Part shown: piece by piece, positions 16,005 through 24,659 of the stretch | Layout: each line of letters begins with the position of its first letter | Position numbering within the stretch: position 1 is the first letter of the stretch | Made by a program: the position numbers and the translations under genes | Notes under the pieces: generated by a model | The model's input: only the letters and a program-made list of their open reading frames with translations | Told to the model about the DNA's origin: nothing | Databases searched by the model: none | Source: an uncultured Acidobacteriaceae bacterium | GTDB taxonomy: Bacteria > Acidobacteriota > Terriglobia > Terriglobales > Acidobacteriaceae | Assembly (NCBI GenBank): GCA_903828675.1 | Contig: CAIKND010000084.1 | Location: 1-44,879, forward strand | Reading direction: 5' to 3' | DNA length: 44,879 bases

Positions 16005-19000
16005 TATTCTTCACCTCCGGCAACCGTTGCCGCTGACTTCTTTTCTTCCGCGACTTCCAGGGGAGCGATGTTGGGTGTCTCTCCGCGGCCCGGCATTGCG
16101 GCACGAGCAGAGTAGACACGCCACTGGCGCTCGACGTCGTCCTGCGCTTCCTTAAGCAACTTGGCGGCCAGCTCCGGGTTGCTGCGCGCAAGCATGGTGT
16201 AACGAGCTTCGCGGTAAGTGTATTCCTTGAGCCGGATGGAAGGCGCCTTCGAATCGAGCTGGAAGGGGTTCTTGCCGGTCTCGCGGAGCGATGGGTTGTA
16301 GCGCATGAGTGGCCAGTAGCCGGACTGGACAGCCAATTTCTGCTGCTCAAGGCCGTGGACCAGATCGTAGCCGTGGGCGATGCAGCTGGAGTAGGCGATG
16401 ATGATGGACGGGCCATCGTGCGCCTCGGCCTCCTGGAAGGCTTTTACGACGTGACTGTCGTTGCCTCCGAGAGCGACCTGAGCGACATAGACCGATCCGT
16501 AGCTGACCGCTTCCATGGCCAGGTCCTTGCGGCTGTTGGGCTTTCCGGCGGCGGCGAACTTGGCGACCGCACCGCGCGGGGTGGCCTTGGACATCTGTCC
16601 GCCGGTGTTGGAGTAGACCTCGGTGTCTAGGACCAGGACATTGACGTTCTTGCCGGAGCCGAGGACGTGATCGAGTCCTCCGAAGCCGATATCGAACGCC
16701 CATCCGTCGCCGCCGAGAATCCAAACGCTCTTGCGAACCAGCGCGTCGGCGATGGCAAGCAGGTTGCGGGCGTCTGAGGTCTCGTTGCCGGCCAAGCGGT
16801 CACGCAGGGCCAGAACGCGCTTTCTCTGCTCGTTGATTTCAGGCTCGGTATTCTGTGTAGCGCTGAGCAGTGCCGTGGTGAGCTCGTCACCGATGGCTGA
16901 AGCCTGGCGCTTGACCAGCAGCTCAGCGAATTCCTTCTGCTGATCGAGGGCGGTTCTCATGCCGAAGCCGAACTCGGCATTGTCCTCGAACAAGGAGTTG
17001 GCCCAGGTTGGCCCGCGTCCTTCAGCATTGCTGGTGTAGGGCGTGGTGGGCAGGTTGCCGCCATAGATGGATGAGCAGCCGGTGGCGTTGGCGATGTAGA
17101 GCCGGTCACCGAAGAGCTGGGTGAGCAGTTTTACATAAGCCGTTTCGCCGCAGCCTGCGCAGGCGCCGGAGAACTCAAAGAGCGGCTGCAGAAGCTGAAT
17201 GTCCTTGACCTGGGTGTGCGAAATTTTGGAGCGATCAACCTCAGGCAGGCTGAGGAAGAAGTCCCAGTTATCACGCTCCGCTTCGCGAATTTCAGGCTGG
17301 GAGACCATGTTGATGGCCTTCCGGCTGGCGTCGCTCTTGCTCTTGACGGGGCAAACCTCAACGCAGACTCCGCAACCGGTGCAATCCTCGGGAGCTATCT
17401 GGAGGGTGTAGTGGTCCTGCTCCATGCCCTTCCACTTGGGCTTGGCCCATTGGAATGTGGCGGGAGCCTTTTCGGCGAGTTCCGGGCTGTATATTTTGGC
17501 GCGGATGACGGCATGCGGGCAGACCATGGCGCATTTGCCGCACTGGATGCAGAGGTCCTTGTCCCAGGCGGGAATGAACTGCGCGATGTTGCGCTTTTCA
17601 TACTGCGCCGTACCGGTCGGGAAGGCTCCGCCGGCCGGAAGAGCGCTGACGGGGAGCAGGTCGCCCTTGCCGCCGGCAATCTGGCCGAGAACATCATGGA
17701 CGAACTTAGGGGCCTTGTCGGAGATGGCGCCGACGATGTCGAAGTCGGAGGAAGCTGAGCTGGGCAGCTCGACCTTTTCGAGGTGAGCAAGGGCCGCGTC
17801 GACGGCGGCGAAGTTCTTGGCGACGACCGCCTCACCGCGCTTGCCGTAGGTCTTCTTAATGGCCTTCTTGATCTGCTCGATGGCTTCCTCGCGCGGCAGT
17901 ACGCCGCTGATGGCGAAGAAGCATGTCTGCATGATGGTGTTGATGCGGGTGCCCATTCCGGCTTCGCGGGCAACGGTGTAGCCGTCGATCACATAGAACT
18001 CGATCTTCTTGGCGATCATGCCCTGCTGGGTGCTCTTGGGAAGCTTGTCCCAGACTTCAGCCGCGGAGTAAGGCGAGTTGAGCAGGAAGACCGCGCCGGG
18101 CATAGCCGCTTCCAGAACGTCCATCTTCTCAAGGAAGCTGAAGTTGTGGCAGGCGACAAAGCTGGCGCGCGTGATGAGGTAGCTGGAGCGGATGGGGTTG
18201 GGCCCGAAACGCAGGTGCGAGGTGGTCATGGACCCGGACTTTTTGGAGTCGTAGACGAAGTAGCCTTGCGCGAAGTTGGGGGTCTCGCTGCCGATGATCT
18301 TGATGGAGTTCTTGTTGGCGCCCACGGTGCCGTCAGAGCCGAGGCCGTAGAAGAGAGCGCGAACGGTCTTGGGATCTTCAGTAGAGAAGGCGGGATCGTA
18401 GTCCAGGCTGGTGTGGGTAACATCGTCTTCAATACCGATGGTGAAGTGGTTCTTGGAGACCGGCTTGGCCAGCTCGTCGAAGATACCCTTGACCATGGCA
18501 GGAGTGAACTCCTTGGAAGAGAGGCCGTAACGGCCGCCGATGACCTTGGGCATGGCGGTAAAGGGCAGGTTGTGGGCGTTCTCGGCCAGCACGGTGAGGA
18601 TGTCCTGGTAGAGAGGCTCGCCAGCGCCGCCGGGCTCCTTGGTGCGATCGAGAACGGCGATGGACTTGACGGTGGCGGGCATGGCGGCAAGGAAGGCCTT
18701 GGAGTCAAAGGGCCGGAACAGGCGAACCTTGACCATGCCGATCTTTTCGCCCTGCTTGACCATGAGGTCGACGGCTTCTTCAGCAGCCTCGGCGCCGGAG
18801 CCCATGAGGATGATGATGCGCTCGGCATCGGGTGCGCCGTAGTAGTCGAACAGGCGATAGGCGCGGCCGGTCTCGACGGCGAAGCGGTCCATGACGGACT
18901 GCACGATGCCGGGGACCGCGTCGTGGAACAGGTTGCAGGCTTCGCGGGCCTGGAAGAAGACATCGGGATTCTGCGCTGTGCCTCGGATCATGGGGCGATC

Positions 19001-19633
19001 TGAGCTGAGAGCCTTCTGGCGGAAGTCGATGAGGAACTTGTCGTCGACCATGGCGCGGATGGTGTCATCCGAGATGGGGATGATCTTTCCCACTTCATGA
19101 GAGGTGCGGAAGCCGTCAAAGAAATGAATGAACGGGATGCGGGATTCAAGAGTGGCGACCTGGGCGACGAGCGCCATGTCGGCAACTTCCTGCACGGAGT
19201 TGGAGGCGAGCATTGCCCAGCCAGTGGAGCGGCAAGCCATAACGTCCGAGTGGTCGCCGAAGATGGAGAGCGCGTGAGTAGCCAAGGTACGGGCAGTCAC
19301 GTGCATGGTGGCCGGGGTGAGTTCGCCGGCGATCTTAAACATGTTGGGAATCATGAGCAGGAGGCCCTGCGAGGCGGTGAATGTAGTTCCAAAAGCACCT
19401 GCCTGCAACGCGCCGTGCAACGCACCGGCTGCGCCGCCTTCGCTCTGAAGCTCTTCAACGACGGGCAATGCGCCCCAAATATTTCTCTTCCCCTCCGAGC
19501 GCCACTGATCGGCCCACTCAGCCATAGGAGACGAGGGGGTAATTGGGTAGATGGCGACTACTTCGGAGAGACGATAGGCAACCGAGGCGGCCGCCTCGTT
19601 CCCATCAAGGATGACCATTTTCTGTTCACTCAT
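16004..19633 (-). CDS. nifJ: Pyruvate:ferredoxin (flavodoxin) oxidoreductase
   Basis: This 1209-residue single-chain PFOR oxidises pyruvate with CoA to acetyl-CoA and CO2 and reduces ferredoxin or flavodoxin. The N-terminal domain has the pyrimidine-binding AIYPITPSSPMAEWAD. Two ferredoxin-type cluster motifs, CIQCGKCAMVCP and CTGCGVCVEVCP, lie at about 690-705 and 745-765. CAGCGETAY provides cysteines of the third cluster. The TPP/Mg site is GGDGWAFDIGFGG with DTEVYSNTGGQ downstream. Length is as expected. GAGG lies about 8 nt before the ATG. With the Hox hydrogenase nearby it suggests fermentative redox balancing, although the two need not be directly coupled. Confidence 0.96.
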   Translation of the reverse strand: MSEQKMVILDGNEAAASVAYRLSEVVAIYPITPSSPMAEWADQWRSEGKRNIWGALPVVEELQSEGGAAGALHGALQAGAFGTTFTASQGLLLMIPNMFKIAGELTPATMHVTARTLATHALSIFGDHSDVMACRSTGWAMLASNSVQEVADMALVAQVATLESRIPFIHFFDGFRTSHEVGKIIPISDDTIRAMVDDKFLIDFRQKALSSDRPMIRGTAQNPDVFFQAREACNLFHDAVPGIVQSVMDRFAVETGRAYRLFDYYGAPDAERIIILMGSGAEAAEEAVDLMVKQGEKIGMVKVRLFRPFDSKAFLAAMPATVKSIAVLDRTKEPGGAGEPLYQDILTVLAENAHNLPFTAMPKVIGGRYGLSSKEFTPAMVKGIFDELAKPVSKNHFTIGIEDDVTHTSLDYDPAFSTEDPKTVRALFYGLGSDGTVGANKNSIKIIGSETPNFAQGYFVYDSKKSGSMTTSHLRFGPNPIRSSYLITRASFVACHNFSFLEKMDVLEAAMPGAVFLLNSPYSAAEVWDKLPKSTQQGMIAKKIEFYVIDGYTVAREAGMGTRINTIMQTCFFAISGVLPREEAIEQIKKAIKKTYGKRGEAVVAKNFAAVDAALAHLEKVELPSSASSDFDIVGAISDKAPKFVHDVLGQIAGGKGDLLPVSALPAGGAFPTGTAQYEKRNIAQFIPAWDKDLCIQCGKCAMVCPHAVIRAKIYSPELAEKAPATFQWAKPKWKGMEQDHYTLQIAPEDCTGCGVCVEVCPVKSKSDASRKAINMVSQPEIREAERDNWDFFLSLPEVDRSKISHTQVKDIQLLQPLFEFSGACAGCGETAYVKLLTQLFGDRLYIANATGCSSIYGGNLPTTPYTSNAEGRGPTWANSLFEDNAEFGFGMRTALDQQKEFAELLVKRQASAIGDELTTALLSATQNTEPEINEQRKRVLALRDRLAGNETSDARNLLAIADALVRKSVWILGGDGWAFDIGFGGLDHVLGSGKNVNVLVLDTEVYSNTGGQMSKATPRGAVAKFAAAGKPNSRKDLAMEAVSYGSVYVAQVALGGNDSHVVKAFQEAEAHDGPSIIIAYSSCIAHGYDLVHGLEQQKLAVQSGYWPLMRYNPSLRETGKNPFQLDSKAPSIRLKEYTYREARYTMLARSNPELAAKLLKEAQDDVERQWRVYSARAAMPGRGETPNIAPLEVAEEKKSAATVAGGEE

Positions 19634-19744
19634 TCACTTTGCCTCATAACGCGGCCTGCGGAAATTGACCGCTAGGGTGAGTGTCGTCTGTAGGAGGGGT
19701 AGAGTGGCAGTGATGCGGGACACAGGCCGGACGCCTAATCCCAC

Positions 19745-19774
19745 ATTATGAACTAGTTTTCATATAGTGAACAA
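19745..19774 (-). promoter_or_regulatory. Candidate nifJ promoter with an embedded palindrome
   Basis: On the minus strand TTGTTC (19769-19774) and CATAAT (19745-19750) are separated by 18 nt. The spacer overlaps the palindrome TATGAA-N6-TTCATA (19747-19764). The predicted transcript would have a leader of about 105 nt before the nifJ ATG. The palindrome overlaps the -10 element, so a repressor bound there would block the promoter. The regulator is unknown. Confidence 0.45.
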
Positions 19775-19848
19775 GCCTTCGATCAACGGAATATGAGCAT
19801 TCTCCGTGACGATTGGCGGGATGGGAAGACTGGGGGTGAAAGGCGCTA

Positions 19849-20991
19849 TCAATCCATGAGGGCAGACACTTTGGGCATCCATTCTGGGATGGCGATGTGT
19901 TGCGGACAAAGTTCTTCGCAGATGCCGCAGTTTATGCATGCGCCCGAGCGCTCGGCCTCGGTGAGAAAGGCCTTGTAGCGGAAGCGGGCGCTGGCGAGAT
20001 CGTCGAATGCGTGCGCGTAATTGAAGAACTCGAAGTTGGCGGGAATGTTGAGGCCGACGGGGCACGGCATGCAGTAGCCGCAGCGGGTGCAGGGGATGAC
20101 GGTGCGCGCGCTGTACTTCTGGCAAACCTGGGCGATGAACTCCTGGTCTGCGGGGCCGAAGGAGTGAATACGCGAAGTCCCGGCAAAACGCAGGTTTTCA
20201 TTTACCTGGGACATGGTGCTCATGCCGCTGAGGACGAGCGAAACTTCAGGCTGGTCCCAGAGCCATTGGAGCGCCCACTCGGCGGGAGACCGGCGAACGG
20301 GAAAGTGGTCGATGACTTCGAGGATATCTTTGGGCGGATCGGCGAGGCGGCCACCGAGCAGCGGCTCCATGACCACGACGGCGAGGCCTTTGGCAGCGGC
20401 AAGTTTGAGGCCGCGTGTTCCGGCCTGAGTCTCGGTATCCATGTAGTTGTATTGAATCTGGCAGAAGCTCCATAAATCGCTGCCGTTCACGATCTGATCG
20501 AAGGCCGCGAAGTCGCCGTGAAAAGAGAAGCCCAGGTGACCGATGCGGCCGTCGGCGAGGGCTAACGCCGCCTGGGCAAGGAGATCGTGGCGGAGTACAA
20601 CATCACGCCAGCGTCGTTCATCGAGGGCATGGAAGAGGTAGAAGTCAATGTGGCTGGTTTGAAGCTTCTTGAGTTGTTCGTCAAGGAGCCTGCCGAAATC
20701 CGCTGGGGATTTTACGAGCCAGGTGGGAAGCTTGGTGGCTAGTTTGACCTTTTCCCGATAGCCGCCCTGGAGTGCCTCACCAACAAGTATTTCGCTCTGG
20801 CCTTCATGATAAGGGTAGCCGGTGTCGAGATAATTGACGCCATTGTCGATGGCGTGGCGAAGCATGCGCACGGCTTCAGGCCTGTCGATGTTGGGGCTGT
20901 TGCGCTGGCCGTCCAGTGCAGGAAAGCGCATGCAGCCGAAGCCGAGCGCCGACGCCTTCCAATCAAGTGATCCAAAATTGCGAAATTGCAT
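19849..20991 (-). CDS. Aldo/keto reductase with C-terminal 4Fe-4S ferredoxin domain
   Basis: This 380-residue protein has an AKR TIM barrel. The expected catalytic tetrad is seen as Asp in NYLDTGYPYHEG, Tyr in the same segment, Lys in LATKLP and His in DFYLFHAL. A C-terminal cluster module contains CTRCGYCMPCP and CINCGICEELCP, as in the anaerobic-type iron-sulfur oxidoreductases. The frame is open for 120 residues upstream, but that part is Arg/Pro-rich shadow sequence. ATG at 20991 gives the family N-terminus MQFRNFGSL and has GGGGAAGAG upstream. It has the same strand as nifJ, but 215 nt with a promoter candidate separate them. The substrate is not predictable. Confidence 0.9.
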   Translation of the reverse strand: MQFRNFGSLDWKASALGFGCMRFPALDGQRNSPNIDRPEAVRMLRHAIDNGVNYLDTGYPYHEGQSEILVGEALQGGYREKVKLATKLPTWLVKSPADFGRLLDEQLKKLQTSHIDFYLFHALDERRWRDVVLRHDLLAQAALALADGRIGHLGFSFHGDFAAFDQIVNGSDLWSFCQIQYNYMDTETQAGTRGLKLAAAKGLAVVVMEPLLGGRLADPPKDILEVIDHFPVRRSPAEWALQWLWDQPEVSLVLSGMSTMSQVNENLRFAGTSRIHSFGPADQEFIAQVCQKYSARTVIPCTRCGYCMPCPVGLNIPANFEFFNYAHAFDDLASARFRYKAFLTEAERSGACINCGICEELCPQHIAIPEWMPKVSALMD

Positions 20992-21044
20992 GGTCAATTC
21001 TCTTCCCCGGTTCCCGGAGTGGATTTTACTGCACGGCGGTGGTT

Positions 21045-21335
21045 CTACTCCGTCGCGAGGCCTTCGACCAGGGCGGCCCACTCCGCATCGAGGGTGGGAC
21101 GGTGGAAGGCGCGGCCGGCGCGGCGGTACCAGTAGTCGGCGTTCCAGGTCTCGCCCTCTTTGCGATGGAGGTAGGCGTGTACGGCCATGTCCTGAGGGGT
21201 ATCGAGCGAGTCGACCAGGGCGTGGGCGCGTGCCCAGTTCCCTTTTGCATCCCACCAGAGGGCAACGAGGGGAACGGAAAGGCCCGGGGGCGGGTTCTGA
21301 AGCTCCAAAGAGGCGCGAAACTGCTCGATCTGCAT
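21045..21335 (-). CDS. Small conserved hypothetical protein
   Basis: This 96-residue soluble protein has no signal peptide or transmembrane segment. Its sequence is rich in Trp, Ala and His, with ALWWDAKGNWARAHALVD and WNADYWYRRAGR as the most distinctive parts. The helical character recalls a tetratricopeptide-like hairpin, but no family is assigned. ATG at 21335 is chosen over an in-frame upstream ATG because AGGAA lies about 6 nt before it. A near-consensus CRP site is centred 64 nt upstream. TAGAAT (minus strand, 21351-21356) is a likely -10 element. Confidence 0.65.
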   Translation of the reverse strand: MQIEQFRASLELQNPPPGLSVPLVALWWDAKGNWARAHALVDSLDTPQDMAVHAYLHRKEGETWNADYWYRRAGRAFHRPTLDAEWAALVEGLATE

Positions 21336-21391
21336 GCTTTCCTTGTAGCATTCTATTTTTGTTTGCTGCAATGGAAATTCCACCTCACAAT

Positions 21392-21407
21392 TGTGATCTT
21401 GCTCACA
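21392..21407. promoter_or_regulatory. Consensus CRP site
   Basis: TGTGATCTTGCTCACA matches TGTGA-N6-TCACA exactly and the E. coli CRP flanks closely. An overlapping 12-bp palindrome, TCACAATTGTGA, lies at 21385-21396. The site is in the divergent region between the small hypothetical gene (minus) and feoA (plus). It is about 55 nt from the predicted start of the minus transcript, but about 200 nt from the feo promoter. Confidence 0.6.
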
Positions 21408-21568
21408 TTCAACCAGCTTCCGCGCTGGTAGAAACTAATCATTGCTCCGATGAAAAAGCAGCAGGCCCGCCAGGGGGGAGTGGGAGGAACTGGCGATACC
21501 CGGCCAGTTTTGCCCTCCTGGGGGAAATTCATGGGGATTATTGGAACTAAAAGCCTCCTGGCAATAGT

Positions 21569-21624
21569 TTGCAGACCGAGGGCAGATGGTCGTATACTGA
21601 ACTACGACCATTCCGGTCGTAGTT
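21569..21624 (+). promoter_or_regulatory. feoAB promoter with three operator half-sites
   Basis: TTGCAG (21569-21574) and TATACT (21593-21598) form a possible promoter with 18-nt spacing. Over and after the -10 lie three alternating half-sites: TGGTCGTA (21587-21594), TACGACCA (21603-21610) and GGTCGTAGTT (21615-21624). The last two form AACTACGACC-N5-GGTCGTAGTT, a perfect 10-bp inverted repeat. Such overlap with the -10 indicates repression, possibly iron-dependent. The half-site also resembles BlaI/CopY-type operators; the true regulator is unknown. Confidence 0.6.
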
Positions 21625-21665
21625 TAAAGGTGCTGCCTTTCCGGCGGCCCATCGGAGTCCGGCGG

Positions 21666-21953
21666 GTGAGTGTACTGAGCGAATTGAATGTGGGCGAGAG
21701 CGGGGTGCTGGTAGCCCTTGACCTGCCTGAGTCCGTGCAGAACCATTTGATGCATATGGGGTTTGTTCCCGACGCACTGGTGACGGCCCTGCGCCGTGCT
21801 CCGGCCGGCGACCCGACCGTGTATGGCGTTGACGGGATGGAGATTGCGCTGCGTCATGAGACGGCAACAGCCATCCGGGTAAAGCCGCCCGAAGCTGCCG
21901 GCGAAACAAATCCAGAAGATGAGATTACTGAACTGGTTGAGGCCGCGCGATGA
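21666..21953 (+). CDS. feoA: Ferrous iron transport protein A
   Basis: This 95-residue SH3-like FeoA protein assists the FeoB transporter at the cytoplasmic face. The domain covers nearly all of it, from LSELNVGESGVLVAL through QNHLMHMGFVPDALVTALRRAP to VYGVDGMEIALRHETATAIRV. An acidic tail of about 15 residues follows. The frame stays open upstream to 21450, but that part would translate the promoter and operator. GTG at 21666 is chosen, with GGAG 8 nt before it. The stop overlaps the feoB ATG as ATGA. Confidence 0.88.
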   Translation: MSVLSELNVGESGVLVALDLPESVQNHLMHMGFVPDALVTALRRAPAGDPTVYGVDGMEIALRHETATAIRVKPPEAAGETNPEDEITELVEAAR

Positions 21954-23863
21954 GCGGTTGCTGCACTCCTCCGGCCTTTGTTCCCCCCGCCACTCCTCAG
22001 CCTGACGGAGAGTTGCAGACCGTTGTATTGATCGGGCCGCCGAACTGCGGCAAATCCACTTTATTCAACAGGTTGACCGGACTGCGCCAGAAGATCGCCA
22101 ACTTCCCTGGCGTGACCGTAGAACAGCGGCTTGGGCTCATGGCCGGTGTGGGCCGCGATGATCTGACACTGATCGACCTCCCGGGCATTTACAGCCTATC
22201 TCCTTATTCTGAAGACGCGCGGGTCTCGATCGACGTGCTGCGCGGCAAGATGCCCGGTACGCCGAAGCCGGATGCGGTACTGCTGGTGCTGGACTCGCTG
22301 CACCTGACGCGGCAACTGATGCTGGCCGCGCCGGTGCTGGCGGTGGGCCTGCCTACGCTGGTGCTGCTGAACATGACCGACCTGATGGAGACGCGCGGCG
22401 GTCACATTGACGCACTGAAGCTGGCACGGGAACTAGGCGCTCCAGTTGCGCAGATCAGCGCTGTGAACGGAACCGGCCTGGAAGCGATTTCTCTGTTTCT
22501 GAACCAGCAAGCGGACCGCTCGGCGGCCAAGCCGCTGGCGCTGCCGGTTATTGGCAACGCGGCGAGCGCCCACTCATGGGCGGCGCAAGTGAGCAGGAAG
22601 ACGGGCTACAGGGCTCCGCTTTCCGTAGAAAATACGCGCAAGATCGACGACGTGCTGTTGCACCGCATCTGGGGACCGCTGCTGTTTCTCGCCGTGGTGA
22701 TTGGGGTGTTCGAAGTGGTGTTCGCCGTTGGGCAGCCGCTTTCCGATGGGTTCGGCGACATTCTTGCGCGCATAGGAGAATTCGTGAGGCCGCTGCTGCC
22801 GGCGGGCTGGCTGCAGTCGCTGGTGCTGGACGGAGCCTGGAAGGGCATCTCGTCGGTGCTGGTGTTTCTGCCGCAGATCCTTTTGCTTTTTCTCTTTATC
22901 GGAATTCTGGAAGACTCCGGCTACCTGTCTCGCGCGGCGCTGATTGCAGACCGGGTGATGCGCACCATTGGATTGAACGGCAAGGCATTCATTCCCCTGC
23001 TTTCTGCCTATGCCTGCGCGGTTCCGGCGATCATGGCGACACGGACGATCGAGAACAAGCGCGACCGGCTGGCGACGATCCTGGTGACGCCCTTCATGAC
23101 CTGCTCGGCGCGACTGCCGGTGTACATGCTGCTGATTGCGGCGTTCATTCCGAACATCGAGTACCTGCATGGATTTCTAGGACTGCGCACGATTGTGATG
23201 CTGGGACTTTACCTAGCGGGCTTTGTGGCGGCGATGACCACCGCATGGCTGCTGAAGAGTTCGATTCTCAAGTCCAGCGAAGCGCCCTTCATTCTGGAAC
23301 TGCCGCAGTACCGCATGCCGACCGTGCGTTCTCTGGCGTTGCGACTGGTGGACCGGGCACGCGTGTTTTTGAAGCAGGCGGGCACGATTATTCTGTGCGT
23401 CACGCTGGCCTTGTGGGTACTGGCGCACTTGCCGCTTATCCATACGGCGGCGGGAACGATGGGCGCTCCTGACTTGGCGAATAGCCTGATTGGGCGGCTG
23501 GGCCACTTCATCGAGCCGGCGATTGCGCCGCTGGGATTCAATTGGAAGATCGGAATCGGGCTGCTGTCGAGCGTGCTGGCGCGCGAGGTGATGGTAAGCA
23601 CCATGGGCACGCTCTACGGCGCGGACCCGACCACACAGGCAATGCATCTGCAGACCGCGTTGCACCACGACATGACGATGGGCGGCGCGCTGGCGCTGAT
23701 GATCTTTTTCGCGTTCGCGATGCAATGCACTTCGACGATGGCGGTGGTGAAGCGCGAAACCAATAGCTGGAAGTGGCCGGCGGTGCAGTTTTTGTACATG
23801 CTGGTGCTGGCCTGGTGCGCGGCCTTCGCGGTGAACCACATTGTTACTGCGATTTTCGGGTAG
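21950..23863 (+). CDS. feoB: Ferrous iron transport GTPase/permease FeoB
   Basis: This 637-residue protein imports Fe2+ across the inner membrane. The N-terminal G domain has G1 GPPNCGKST, G3 DLPGIYSLSPYS and G4 NMTD, and starts after a Cys-rich MSGCCTPP. The membrane part follows with the two Gate-type hydrophobic regions; RAALIADRVMRTIGLNGKAFIPLLSAYACAVPAI-like sequence is represented by GLNGKAFIPLLSAYACAVPA near 340-360. It is shorter than E. coli FeoB (773) but within the family range. It is translationally coupled to feoA and no feoC is seen. A palindromic repeat lies just after the stop. Confidence 0.95.
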   Translation: MSGCCTPPAFVPPATPQPDGELQTVVLIGPPNCGKSTLFNRLTGLRQKIANFPGVTVEQRLGLMAGVGRDDLTLIDLPGIYSLSPYSEDARVSIDVLRGKMPGTPKPDAVLLVLDSLHLTRQLMLAAPVLAVGLPTLVLLNMTDLMETRGGHIDALKLARELGAPVAQISAVNGTGLEAISLFLNQQADRSAAKPLALPVIGNAASAHSWAAQVSRKTGYRAPLSVENTRKIDDVLLHRIWGPLLFLAVVIGVFEVVFAVGQPLSDGFGDILARIGEFVRPLLPAGWLQSLVLDGAWKGISSVLVFLPQILLLFLFIGILEDSGYLSRAALIADRVMRTIGLNGKAFIPLLSAYACAVPAIMATRTIENKRDRLATILVTPFMTCSARLPVYMLLIAAFIPNIEYLHGFLGLRTIVMLGLYLAGFVAAMTTAWLLKSSILKSSEAPFILELPQYRMPTVRSLALRLVDRARVFLKQAGTIILCVTLALWVLAHLPLIHTAAGTMGAPDLANSLIGRLGHFIEPAIAPLGFNWKIGIGLLSSVLAREVMVSTMGTLYGADPTTQAMHLQTALHHDMTMGGALALMIFFAFAMQCTSTMAVVKRETNSWKWPAVQFLYMLVLAWCAAFAVNHIVTAIFG

Positions 23864-23865
23864 GT

Positions 23866-23905
23866 ATTCAATCCCAAGTGTCAAAGACGAGACATGGGGC
23901 ACCTT
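23866..23905. repeat. CCCAGGTCTC-type palindromic repeat, degenerate copy
   Basis: CCCAAGTGTC...GACATGGGG with a following GCACC resembles the better-conserved copies at 32325-32361 and 39674-39712. It sits between convergent feoB and higA and may act as a hairpin terminator or mRNA stabiliser. Confidence 0.5.
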
Positions 23906-23918
23906 GGCTGATTGAGGT

Positions 23919-24263
23919 CTAAGCTGCTGCGCCTTTACCAGTCTTACCGGAAGGGTTCAGGTCCTCGAACTGATCGATCAGCACATCGCCTTCTGGAAAA
24001 ACAGCACGAATCTGCAAATCTCCGCCGATGGCACGGACATAACTGCGCAGCGTGCTGATGTACATATCGGTGCGGCGCTCGACCTTGGAAACCGCTCCCT
24101 GCGAGACGTTGAGTACCTGGGCCAACTGCGTCTGGGTAAGTTGACGCGCATCTCTCAGCCCATCAAGAGGCATGGCCTTTAGGGCCTCTTGCACACGCTT
24201 TTCTACACGGGCGCGACGCTCGGGATCCATCTTTGCACGAAGTTCTTTGAAGTTACGAGCCAT
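23919..24263 (-). CDS. HigA-type antitoxin, XRE-family helix-turn-helix protein
   Basis: This 114-residue protein has an XRE HTH at about 40-75: LTQTQLAQVLNVSQGAVSKVE is the two-helix core, here cited as positions 42-62. The remainder is RRTDMYISTLRSYVRAIGG. Such antitoxins bind and neutralise the toxin and repress their own promoter. GGAGGT precedes the ATG by about 9 nt. It is 39 nt downstream of the toxin gene, the toxin-first order typical of higBA. Confidence 0.85.
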   Translation of the reverse strand: MARNFKELRAKMDPERRARVEKRVQEALKAMPLDGLRDARQLTQTQLAQVLNVSQGAVSKVERRTDMYISTLRSYVRAIGGDLQIRAVFPEGDVLIDQFEDLNPSGKTGKGAAA

Positions 24264-24302
24264 GTTGTTTTACCTCCTGCGGGGAACCGACTTTACGAAC
24301 AT

Positions 24303-24653
24303 TCAGTTGCCGATCTCTTTCAAGTGTCTTGCATAAATCTTGTCGGCCAGTGGTATGTATTCGTCATACCAGTTCGGCTTGCCAGTCTTGTCTCCTCCGA
24401 TCAGCAGAATCGCAGTGCGCCTGGGATCGAAGGCAAAAAGAATACGATACGGCCGTCCTTCATGCTGGCAGCGCAACTCGCGCATATTCGGAAATCGGGA
24501 ACCTCGGTTGGCCGTATCGGCGTGGGGTCGCTTGAGATGAATTCCCTGCTCTTCCAAAAGCCGGACAGAAAAGTCCACACTCTCCTGTTCGTCGGGGTTG
24601 AGGCTGTTCCACCATTCCTCGAATTCCTCGGTGAACTCGACCTCGTACGCCAT
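24303..24653 (-). CDS. HigB-like toxin, phage-derived Gp49 family
   Basis: This 116-residue RelE-fold protein resembles the Gp49-like/HigB group, whose members cleave mRNA on ribosomes. Characteristic parts are EEFEEWWNSL at the start, NMRELRCQHEGRPYRILFAF in the middle, and RRTAILLIGGDKTGKPNWYDE then IPLADKIYARHLKEI near the end (the GGDKTG...W...ADxxYxxHL pattern). The Arg and Lys residues usually needed for catalysis are present. It precedes the antitoxin gene on the same strand, and an HNH gene lies 57 nt upstream. Confidence 0.83.
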   Translation of the reverse strand: MAYEVEFTEEFEEWWNSLNPDEQESVDFSVRLLEEQGIHLKRPHADTANRGSRFPNMRELRCQHEGRPYRILFAFDPRRTAILLIGGDKTGKPNWYDEYIPLADKIYARHLKEIGN

Positions 24654-24659
24654 GCATCA

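Noticed and set aside
17783..19003. Open frame of 406 codons opposite nifJ
   Set aside because: It is a shadow of PFOR; Gly/Asp/Val-rich composition without recognisable domain.
20992..21351. N-terminal extension of the aldo/keto reductase
   Set aside because: The extension is low-complexity Arg/Pro sequence and overlaps the small gene at 21045-21335 on the same strand; the internal ATG has a site and the family N-terminus.
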